A DNA stretch of 64,000 bases from Aggregatimonas sangjinii (GTDB taxonomy: Bacteria > Bacteroidota > Bacteroidia > Flavobacteriales > Flavobacteriaceae): positions 4,323,501 to 4,387,500 of the forward strand of contig NZ_CP040710.1 in the NCBI RefSeq assembly GCF_005943945.1. The letters are read 5' to 3'. Both the position numbers and the translations under genes were made by a program. Shown piece after piece: positions 27,700 through 34,504 of this stretch. A model generated the notes under the pieces. That model was not told the origin of the DNA. It did not search any database and saw only the letters and a program-made list of their open reading frames with translations. Positions within the stretch are counted from its first letter, which is position 1; every line of letters begins with the position of its first letter.

Positions 27700-27791
27700 T
27701 TAACATATTCCCTAAACGTGTTAACGAAATGACGTTTTTGTTAACATGTTTTGTCAATACGTTAAACTTTTGCTTGAAATGCTAACATATT
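27700..27791. promoter_or_regulatory. five phased TTAAC-like sites upstream of hsdS
   Basis: TTAACATATT (27700), TTAACGAAAT (27721), TTAACATGTT (27741), TTAAACTTTT (27762) and CTAACATATT (27782). Start-to-start spacing is 21, 20, 21 and 20 bp, two helical turns, so all sites face the same side of the DNA. Sites 1, 3 and 5 are the best matches, exactly 41 bp apart. The array fills the space between the fic stop and the hsdS start. It looks like an operator or a degenerate 41-bp direct repeat. Confidence 0.6.
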
Positions 27792-28880
27792 TCAAAGTTT
27801 GTAGTCATATTGTGTAAAAAGGGCCATCAAGGCCGTATTAATAAAATATACGTCTCTTCCAATTTTAACTTTTTCCAACAACTTATCGGCATGGCTTGCA
27901 ACTGTATCCAGATACTTCGCAGCAGTTTGCCGGGTGACATTTAGGTCTTTTTCCAAAAAGTCGATCTTAGTATACGGGTGCATAAAAAGGTTGTTTATTA
28001 AGTCTTGACTATAAATTTTTGCATAGTCTTTTCGAATAGTATGTTTGTAATTTTGCATAGCCTGTTTAATCCCTTTTACAAGACTTATGCTTTGTTTGGC
28101 AACCGATTCAACGCCTTCAATAACGAATAAAATCCATGCTTCCCAAGTATCTTCATCCCTTACCGATTGAAGCAAAGCATAATATTGAGCCTTGTTCTGA
28201 ATAAAATATCGGCTTAGATAAAGTGTTGGGTAGTCTAACAGCTCTTTTGCAATGAGATATAAAATATTGAGTATTCTTCCCAGTCTTCCATTCCCATCAT
28301 AAAATGGATGAATACTTTCAAATTGGTGGTGAATAATGGCCATTTTAATCAAAGGGTCCACATTATCCATATTATCGTCATTTATATAGTCGATAAGATT
28401 GCTCATAAAGCTTTTGATATCATGCGCATTTTGAGGAGGGGTATAGACAACCTCTTTGGTTTTATCATTTTTTAAGTCTGTTCCAGGCACGATTCTGTAA
28501 CCTGCATCGTTTTGTTCCAATTCTTGATGAATTGATAATATAAGACCATTGGTAATCAATCTTTTCTCCTCAACAAAAGAAAACCCTTTCTTAAGTGCGG
28601 TCGAATAATGCTGAACTTCTTTTGCAGCAACATTTTTCACGAGATTAAGATTCAGTCCTGCCCTAAATAATTCATCATGCGTTGTAATGATGTTTTCTAT
28701 GGCCGAACTATCCTTTGCCTCTTGTAAGGCCAATGTGTTCAATAAGATACCAACATTGGGTACTGTCGCATGAACACCTTTTAATTCGGCTAGTGCCGCA
28801 CGTGCGAACGCCAATTTTTTCAGAACCTTCTTGCTTTCTAAATCTTTGGTAAGCGGTAATTTTGGAATACTATAATTCAT
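27792..28880 (-). CDS. Fic family protein with C-terminal winged helix
   Basis: 362 residues. The Fic core motif HPFYDGNGRLGR begins at His191, with all residues needed for AMP transfer. The inhibitory motif (S/T)xxxE(G/N) is present near the N-terminus as SSAIEN (58-63), so this is a self-inhibited class II Fic enzyme. The last 80 residues look like a winged helix (FLEKDLNVTRQTAAKYLDTV). Fic proteins attach AMP or related groups to target proteins. The start is 2 bp after the hsdM stop, so it is translated with the methylase. Its target is unknown; the winged helix could act on the adjacent TTAAC array, but that is a guess. Confidence 0.95.
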   Translation of the reverse strand: MNYSIPKLPLTKDLESKKVLKKLAFARAALAELKGVHATVPNVGILLNTLALQEAKDSSAIENIITTHDELFRAGLNLNLVKNVAAKEVQHYSTALKKGFSFVEEKRLITNGLILSIHQELEQNDAGYRIVPGTDLKNDKTKEVVYTPPQNAHDIKSFMSNLIDYINDDNMDNVDPLIKMAIIHHQFESIHPFYDGNGRLGRILNILYLIAKELLDYPTLYLSRYFIQNKAQYYALLQSVRDEDTWEAWILFVIEGVESVAKQSISLVKGIKQAMQNYKHTIRKDYAKIYSQDLINNLFMHPYTKIDFLEKDLNVTRQTAAKYLDTVASHADKLLEKVKIGRDVYFINTALMALFTQYDYKL

Positions 28881-28882
28881 AT

Positions 28883-30475
28883 TTAAAACGGTGTATCAAT
28901 ACCCAATTCTTTGCAAAACTCGGCTATGGTAGTATTGGTGGTATCCATGTCTTTTTCTAAGTCTTTTAACTGGTCGGAAACAGCCTGCAGGTCCACTGGT
29001 TCTTCTTCTTCAAAAGTATCTACATACCGAGGGATATTAAGGTTGTAATCGTTTTCGCGTACTTCTTCTAACGTCGCCACATAGCTGTATTTGTCCACTT
29101 CGGCTTCGCTCAGCGCACCGTTGACATAACTTCGATACGTGACAATAATTTTATCAATATGTTCTGGTAACAATACATTTTGGGTCTTTACTTTTTCAAA
29201 AGCATTACTGGCATCAATAAATAAAATACGGTCGCTGAGCGTAGTCGAAGCACGGTGTTTTTTTAAGACCAAAATACAGGTTGGGATGCTTGTGCCGTAA
29301 AATATATTGGCTGGTAGGCCGATGACGGCATCGAGCTGGTTTTTATCCTCGATAAGGTATTTGCGTATATGGCCTTCGGCAGCACCTCTAAAAAGCACAC
29401 CATGAGGTAGCACACAGGCCATGGTGCCATTATCGTCCAACTGGTGGACCATGTGCTGTACAAAGGCAAAGTCGGCCTTGCTTTTGGGTGCCATTTTACC
29501 ATAAGGTGAAAAGCGCTCGTCACTAATAATGGCATCGGGATTCCACTTGGCCGAAAATGGCGGATTGGCCACTATGGCTTCAAAACGTTGGTCGCTATGC
29601 TTTGGTGACGGGTTCACCAAGGTATCTTCATTATAAATATCGAAACGTTTGTAATGCACATCGTGCATTATCATGTTCATACGACACAAGTTATAGGTGG
29701 TTGGGTTGCTTTCTTGTCCGTAAAATCCACCTACTTCCTTTACTTCTTTTGCCACTCGCAAGAGTAATGAGCCGGAACCACAAGTTGGGTCGTAAACACT
29801 TTTGAGTCGGTTTTTGCCGGTTGTGACAATTTGCGCCAAAATCTTGGATACCTGTTGCGGGGTATAGAATTCGCCGGCTTTTTTTCCGGCACCTGAAGCG
29901 AATTGCCCAATAAGGTATTCGTAAGCATCACCCAACAAATCGCTTTCCCGGTTTTCTAAATCGAAATTTATACCTTCTAAATGGGTGAGCACTTTAACAA
30001 TGAGTTCGTTTTTGGCTTCTTCGGTTTTGCCGAGTTTGCTACTGGTGAGATCCAAGTCTTCAAAGAGGTTGCCAAAGTCGTCCTCGCTTTCGCTTCCCAT
30101 GGTGCTTTGTTCGATATTGGTCAACACCTTTTGAAGGTCTTCCAATATAAACTTGTTGACACCTCCCGAGTTACCGCGTTTGGCAAGTTCGCTAAAGAGT
30201 TCGGTGGGTTTCAAAAAGTAGCCAAGTGCATCGAGCGCATCCAGTTTAATGGCTCCCATATATTCCTTTTCCATAGGATGACCAATGATTTGGTCATAGG
30301 TCAACCCGTCTGGCGCTAAAGCCTTGTTGGCCTGTAAGGCCATTTTTCGGCTCAAGTATTTGTAAAAGATAAAGCCTAGTATATAATCACGAAAATCATC
30401 GGCATCCATATTACCACGAAGGTCGTTGGCGATGTTCCAAAGGGTTTGGTGTAGTTGTTGTTGGTCTTCTGACAT
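28883..30475 (-). CDS. hsdM: type I restriction enzyme, HsdM methyltransferase subunit
   Basis: 530 residues. An N-terminal helical domain (1-150) precedes the N6-adenine methylase fold, with the SAM-binding DPTCGSGSL (229-237) and catalytic NPPF (304-307). The segment AGEFYTPQQVS before it is typical of HsdM. With HsdS it methylates adenines in the bipartite target and protects the host. It is the first gene of the restriction cluster and is preceded by a -7-like element and TGCACAA repeats. Confidence 0.97.
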   Translation of the reverse strand: MSEDQQQLHQTLWNIANDLRGNMDADDFRDYILGFIFYKYLSRKMALQANKALAPDGLTYDQIIGHPMEKEYMGAIKLDALDALGYFLKPTELFSELAKRGNSGGVNKFILEDLQKVLTNIEQSTMGSESEDDFGNLFEDLDLTSSKLGKTEEAKNELIVKVLTHLEGINFDLENRESDLLGDAYEYLIGQFASGAGKKAGEFYTPQQVSKILAQIVTTGKNRLKSVYDPTCGSGSLLLRVAKEVKEVGGFYGQESNPTTYNLCRMNMIMHDVHYKRFDIYNEDTLVNPSPKHSDQRFEAIVANPPFSAKWNPDAIISDERFSPYGKMAPKSKADFAFVQHMVHQLDDNGTMACVLPHGVLFRGAAEGHIRKYLIEDKNQLDAVIGLPANIFYGTSIPTCILVLKKHRASTTLSDRILFIDASNAFEKVKTQNVLLPEHIDKIIVTYRSYVNGALSEAEVDKYSYVATLEEVRENDYNLNIPRYVDTFEEEEPVDLQAVSDQLKDLEKDMDTTNTTIAEFCKELGIDTPF

Positions 30476-30514
30476 GTATTAATTTCAATTTGTCCGAATG
30501 TACTAAAACCCCCA

Positions 30515-30522
30515 CAAACCTA
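30515..30522 (-). promoter_or_regulatory. candidate -7 element for hsdM (TAGGTTTG)
   Basis: Minus-strand TAnnTTTG match 39 bp before the hsdM start. No -33 partner stands out. Confidence 0.4.
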
Positions 30523-30567
30523 GAGACAAAAATTTTAAAAATACATTTTGTGAATCTATCTAATGTC

Positions 30568-30618
30568 ATGCACAACCAATTGCCTTTTTTTGTGCACGTT
30601 CAACTTGATATGCACAAC
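30568..30618. promoter_or_regulatory. three TGCACAA sites upstream of hsdM
   Basis: ATGCACAAC at 30568-30576 and 30610-30618 in the same orientation, with TTGTGCA at 30590-30596 inverted between them. They lie 46-103 bp upstream of the -7-like element, a place suited to a regulator binding site. Confidence 0.4.
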
Positions 30619-30784
30619 TATTTCCATTTTTTTGTTCTTATGAATAGCATCAAATGCGATGGCTTATCATCATTTAACTGTTTTTAAAACCCTGATACGC
30701 CACATTTTTTCAAAAAAACATAAATAAAATGTCCCCAAAAAGTTTTATGCGCGATATACTTAAAAACCGCATAAACACACTAAT

Positions 30785-30985
30785 ATGAAACTAGGACAAA
30801 ACCTCTTTAAAAAAGACCAGTCGCTTTGGGGCAAGCCCCTAATCGCCTACGACGACACTAAAATGAATGCACTGTTTTCAGAAATGCATCAAGCTGAAAA
30901 TAGTGAGGCCGTTCCTGTACGCTCTACACCGCAAGGGCCCGAAGTCTCCCTGGAGACCGAGCTGTATTTGATGTTGCACTCATAA
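30785..30985 (+). CDS. small hypothetical protein
   Basis: 66 residues, soluble, without a signal peptide. The N-terminus is MKLGQNLFKKDQSLWGKP and the rest is polar. I do not recognise it. It is co-directional with and 31 bp before the coiled-coil membrane gene. Its stop codon lies in the first unit of heptanucleotide array C, the same arrangement as at three larger genes nearby, which supports it as a real gene. Confidence 0.55.
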   Translation: MKLGQNLFKKDQSLWGKPLIAYDDTKMNALFSEMHQAENSEAVPVRSTPQGPEVSLETELYLMLHS

Positions 30986-31012
30986 CTCGCAACTCATAAC
31001 TCATAACTCTTT
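30978..31012 (+). repeat. heptanucleotide array C
   Basis: Five in-phase units on the plus strand: ACTCATA, ACTCGCA, ACTCATA, ACTCATA, ACTCTTT. The stop codon of the 66-residue gene (30983-30985) is made by the first unit and the first base of the second. Confidence 0.75.
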
Positions 31013-31016
31013 CCAA

Positions 31017-32234
31017 ATGGTATTCACCAATCAACAGCTTAAAAACATGGCGTATCGCTCCGCGAATCTAGGCATGCGGCCACAGGAAGATTTTATCTTG
31101 GACGAAAAGAAAATCATCAATGGCTACAAAGCTCAAAAATATGGCCTCAACGAACGTATTGGCGAACTGGGCGAATCGCTCTCCGACCATATTCGTAAAA
31201 TGGAGCTGGTCAAAGGGCAATTGTCCAAAGAAGTAGTGGCGGTGAACAAGTCGAATACCGCGGCCATCGAACAGGAAATTACACATCAAAAAGGGCTCAT
31301 CACCCATCAAAAAACGGACATCAAAAACCATATTCGCCGTTGTCAACTCAACGGCGATTCCCTAGAAAGTGCCTTTAACGTAGACGAAATCAACAGTGCC
31401 GAAGATTTCGAACCGGCAGCGGCACAACCGAAAGTGAAAGCACAACCGAAAAGCAAACAGAAACGGATACCGATTTGGTTGCTGTATGTCATCGAGGTCC
31501 TATTTATTTTCGGCGAAGGGGTGTTGTTCTACAACATCCTGACCGAAACCCATGACCTTCCCGAAATCATCCTACGGTCGGTCTTTTTTATTCCCATCGT
31601 CTTTTCTGCGAGTTTTTTGACCTCCCGGAAGCTACCGTTGCGGTGGGTATGGCTGCCCACACTGTTGATTCTAAGTGTCTATACCATACTGACCTTTACG
31701 GTCATGGAATGGTTCTTTGAATCGCAAGCGTTGGAGGAAACGCTCACCTTCACCGACTTCTTTATCAAAAACGGTTTCCTGATACTTGGGGCGGTCATGA
31801 TGGTCACGCTGGCCTTGTTCCTTTCGAATGCGGTAAAGAGTATTTACAATCGTTCCGATGCCCAGGAGAAAGTGAAAAAGCCAGTCGTTGAAGTAGAAGA
31901 AATCACAACAGAAAAATCCCCCCAGCAATTGGATCTGGATTTAAAGTTCCGCGAACTCAAAGGGGCCTACAAACGCCTAAAAAAGTTGGAAAATCAACAA
32001 TTGGAATCCCATGAAGCGGGAAAAAACGAATTCAAACGGATTTTGGGTGATGTGACCGTACTGGAGCAACAAGCCAATGGCATTTCCGAAAAAATCGGGG
32101 CATGTGAAAAAGAACTGAGCACCTTGGAAATCAATTCCTTCGAAGAACTGAGCAAATACCGCGAGCACTTTGAGAATTATTGCGATAGCGACCAGCTCCT
32201 TCGATGGAAGCAGTTTGATTTTATGGAGGTGTGA
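31017..32234 (+). CDS. coiled-coil membrane protein of unknown function
   Basis: 405 residues. Residues about 40-105 and 315-390 are charged heptad-like helices, probably coiled coils (QLDLDLKFRELKGAYKRLKKLENQQLESHE). A Lys/Pro-rich linker leads into four hydrophobic segments between about 150 and 275 (IPIWLLYVIEVLFIFGEGVLFY onward). No known family is recognised. It is followed by a VWA-like lipoprotein, a membrane protein and a penicillin-binding protein on the same strand, so it may belong to an envelope complex. Its last codons and TGA stop merge into heptanucleotide array B. Confidence 0.75.
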   Translation: MVFTNQQLKNMAYRSANLGMRPQEDFILDEKKIINGYKAQKYGLNERIGELGESLSDHIRKMELVKGQLSKEVVAVNKSNTAAIEQEITHQKGLITHQKTDIKNHIRRCQLNGDSLESAFNVDEINSAEDFEPAAAQPKVKAQPKSKQKRIPIWLLYVIEVLFIFGEGVLFYNILTETHDLPEIILRSVFFIPIVFSASFLTSRKLPLRWVWLPTLLILSVYTILTFTVMEWFFESQALEETLTFTDFFIKNGFLILGAVMMVTLALFLSNAVKSIYNRSDAQEKVKKPVVEVEEITTEKSPQQLDLDLKFRELKGAYKRLKKLENQQLESHEAGKNEFKRILGDVTVLEQQANGISEKIGACEKELSTLEINSFEELSKYREHFENYCDSDQLLRWKQFDFMEV

Positions 32235-32482
32235 GGAGGGAGGTACGAGGTACGAAGTGGGAAGTGGGAAGCTCGAAGCTCGAAGCTCGAAGTTGGAAGT
32301 TGGAAGTTGGAAGAGGGAAGCTCGAAGTTGGAAGTTTGATGCTGGAAATTTGATGCTGGAAGTGGGAAGTGGGGTTCGAAGTGGGAAGAGGGAAGAGGGA
32401 AGCTCGAAGCTCGAAGCTCGAAGTTGGGAGTTGTAAGTTTGAAGTTGGAAATGAGGATTGAGAGAATAGAGAATAGAGAGGT
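32233..32482 (+). repeat. heptanucleotide array B
   Basis: Twenty in-phase 7-bp units from 32233, a 5-base GGTTC interruption at 32373-32377, then about fifteen more to 32482. The units use the same set as array A: GAGGTAC, GAAGTGG, GAAGCTC, GAAGTTG, GAAGAGG, GAAGTTT. The unit phase includes the last two bases of the TGA stop codon at 32232-32234. The purine-rich strand is again the sense strand of the upstream gene. Confidence 0.9.
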
Positions 32483-32501
32483 CGGGTAGGTGTTGAATGA
32501 T

Positions 32502-32603
32502 TGCAAAATGTCACGCTGAGCTTGTCGAAGCGCACTCTTCATGGGGAATAGGTCTTCGACAGGCCTGCCTCGCCGGCAGGCAGGCTCAGCGTGACATTTT
32601 GCA
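32502..32603. repeat. REP-type inverted repeat with 20-bp perfect arms
   Basis: Arms TGCAAAATGTCACGCTGAGC (32502-32521) and its exact reverse complement (32584-32603). Inside are a second stem TGTCGAAG/CTTCGACA and a GCCTGCC/GGCAGGC hairpin. A related partial element (TTGAGCGCAGTCGAAAG) follows near 32697. The rest of the gap to 32744 holds only a small GTTCTA/TAGAAC hairpin and no gene. Confidence 0.8.
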
Positions 32604-32744
32604 GTAGTTCTATCGAAGTAGAACTTTGTGCCGGATGGGTTTGCGACAGGCCTTTAATGCCTTTCGAACCAAAATAGGTCCCGACTCAGCCTGTCTTGAG
32701 CGCAGTCGAAAGCCTCGACCAGACACATAAAAAAAAACACAAAA

Positions 32745-33476
32745 ATGAAAAAAGCAATTATTTTCGGCACTCTAGCAATAGGAACCCTACTTTTCACAAG
32801 CTGCGAAACGGAGTGCGAGGAGGTCGTTACCAAAAACATCACGGTATTGGTCGATGCGACGGATTCGCTGTTGATCGACAAGGCGAAGCACGAACTGCGC
32901 AAGGAGAATTTTGAACAGCTGGTCAATCAAGAATTGGGGCTGACCGACAACCCGAAATGCTTTACGGTCAATTACGATTTTGGTATCATTTCTACCCAAA
33001 GCTATTACAACCCGAATTCAACGGCGCTGTCGCACACCGATTGGGGGCAGGCGCGAAACAAGCTGGTCATCGGATGGCGCGATTTTTATGCTTCCCATGA
33101 GGAAAACCTGAAAAGCCTCGATTCCGTGGGTATGATGGAAAGTACCTCCCTCTTTCCCACCTTGATCAAGGCCATCAACAAGACCGAAGGTACCATCATC
33201 GTGGTCAGCGATCTGATCGAGAACAATCCAGCGGTCAATTTTTATAAGAATCCGCCCATCACCCCCGAACAAATGGACACGGCCTACGATAAAATGGTAC
33301 AGTACTATTTGCCCGATAACCTTCATCACAAAGACAAACGGCAGGTCATTTTTATCGTGATGTCGGAACCGAAAAACGATGCCGTCGTACATAAGGCTAG
33401 GGCATTTTGGAAGTATACCCTTGAGGAGAACCTCGGCCTGAATGTCTCCTTCGCAGACGGAATCTCAACCCTGTAG
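32745..33476 (+). CDS. VWA-like lipoprotein of unknown function
   Basis: 243 residues with a lipoprotein signal (Cys20 in LFTSCETE). The first strand ITVLVDATDSLL carries a DxTxS arrangement (Asp37, Thr39, Ser41) like the metal-binding MIDAS site of von Willebrand A domains, and the later strand GTIIVVSDLIEN is the expected buried Asp strand. The C-terminal part alternates helices and strands to RQVIFIVMSEP. I infer a VWA-like protein-binding module facing the periplasm. It is followed 2 bp later by a multi-pass membrane protein, suggesting a shared complex. Confidence 0.75.
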   Translation: MKKAIIFGTLAIGTLLFTSCETECEEVVTKNITVLVDATDSLLIDKAKHELRKENFEQLVNQELGLTDNPKCFTVNYDFGIISTQSYYNPNSTALSHTDWGQARNKLVIGWRDFYASHEENLKSLDSVGMMESTSLFPTLIKAINKTEGTIIVVSDLIENNPAVNFYKNPPITPEQMDTAYDKMVQYYLPDNLHHKDKRQVIFIVMSEPKNDAVVHKARAFWKYTLEENLGLNVSFADGISTL

Positions 33477-33478
33477 CC

Positions 33479-34360
33479 ATGCCTGCGGTCGTCGCTTATC
33501 TCTTGCTTGTCTTCTTGGCGGTACTGTCGTGCGTGTTGTTTTACATTCCGCGGAACAACTGGTTCAATGCCCGTGTGGCGAAGGAAGAAGGCTGGGGTAC
33601 ATTTAAGATCCTGTTAATCGGCATGTGTACCAGTCTGCTGTGTTTTGTGTTCAGCAAATTGCTCTTTTCGGCCTTCTGTCTCAGTATTTCCTCCAGTATT
33701 ATCGAATACAACATTTTGATGAACAATGTGTATTGGTATGATTCCGAGCTGCTTTCACCCTTGCGGAACATCAAATACCCCATTTCCTATTTCGGAATGC
33801 ATACGCTCTCCTATTTTGCCGGCTTGTACGCGGTGCTCTTTTGTTTGAGCAAACTGAACATCACCTCAAGTTACAATCTCTCCCATGATCGATTGAAACT
33901 CCAATTCATGTGTTTGGGGCTGTTTATGTTTTTCGAGACGCTGCTGTACGTTTCCTATCCTTTTCAAACCTTTGACAGTGCTTGGCGGGTGTTCCATAAT
34001 TTCTTGGCGGTCTTTTTGGCCAGACTGCATTTTACGGCCTGTTTGTTTATCGCCGCCTGGTTGCATTTTCATCACGAATGGGTGAAACTAGCGGTGAAAG
34101 CAAAGGTCTTGTCCGTTCGTTTTCATTGGCTCTCCGGCGTCTTTGAATCGGTCCGGAATACCTTGGCTTTTTTTGTGACCTTGGGTGCCCTTTTTCTGCT
34201 GCCCGCCTACATCAGAATGTATTCGTCCTCCAGTTTCGGCCTGTTTGTGGCGCTGCTCTTTAACGGCGGACTGCTGTTCGTCTTCTGGCGATGGGTAAGT
34301 CCGGCCATCTATCATCTGATGCGCTTTATTTCCGATTTCGAAAAACGAAAAGCGGTTTGA
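33479..34360 (+). CDS. multi-pass membrane protein of unknown function
   Basis: 293 residues with about seven hydrophobic segments, starting AVVAYLLLVFLAVLSCVLFYIP. The start is 2 bp after the VWA-like lipoprotein stop, so the two are tightly coupled. No family is recognised. Polar loops are short apart from one around residues 75-100. Its TGA stop is the first unit of heptanucleotide array D. Its partner role with the VWA-like protein and the penicillin-binding protein downstream is inference. Confidence 0.75.
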   Translation: MPAVVAYLLLVFLAVLSCVLFYIPRNNWFNARVAKEEGWGTFKILLIGMCTSLLCFVFSKLLFSAFCLSISSSIIEYNILMNNVYWYDSELLSPLRNIKYPISYFGMHTLSYFAGLYAVLFCLSKLNITSSYNLSHDRLKLQFMCLGLFMFFETLLYVSYPFQTFDSAWRVFHNFLAVFLARLHFTACLFIAAWLHFHHEWVKLAVKAKVLSVRFHWLSGVFESVRNTLAFFVTLGALFLLPAYIRMYSSSSFGLFVALLFNGGLLFVFWRWVSPAIYHLMRFISDFEKRKAV

Positions 34361-34420
34361 AGAGGGAGCTATGAGGGACAAGGTAAAAGGTACGAAATAC
34401 GATGTACGAAGTGGTAGGTA
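34358..34420 (+). repeat. heptanucleotide array D
   Basis: Nine in-phase 7-bp units beginning with the stop codon: TGAAGAG, GGAGCTA, TGAGGGA, CAAGGTA, AAAGGTA, CGAAATA, CGATGTA, CGAAGTG, GTAGGTA. More degenerate than arrays A and B. It is followed by a GCCTGCC/GCCGGC-type piece and a half REP element (GCTCAGCATGACA near 34481). Confidence 0.65.
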
Positions 34421-34504
34421 ATAGGCCTGCCTGCCGGCACACAGGCGCAGTGCTTTGGTGTTCCTAGGTGCCTCGACGGCGCTCAGCATGACAGTAGGCG
34501 GTTT

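Larger units (their letters stand above)
30476..30784. other. divergent regulatory region upstream of hsdM
   Basis: 309 AT-rich bp between hsdM (leftward) and the small plus-strand gene. It holds a promoter-like element and three TGCACAA-type sites listed separately. No gene is seen. Confidence 0.5.

Noticed and set aside
19574-30475. Genomic island integrated at the tRNA gene
   Set aside because: No integrase and no visible duplicate of the tRNA 3' end, and the APC permease and deletion scar lie between the tRNA and the restriction genes.
32170-32542. Open frames on both strands across heptad array B
   Set aside because: Same cause as above, and they overlap the end of a real gene and a REP element.
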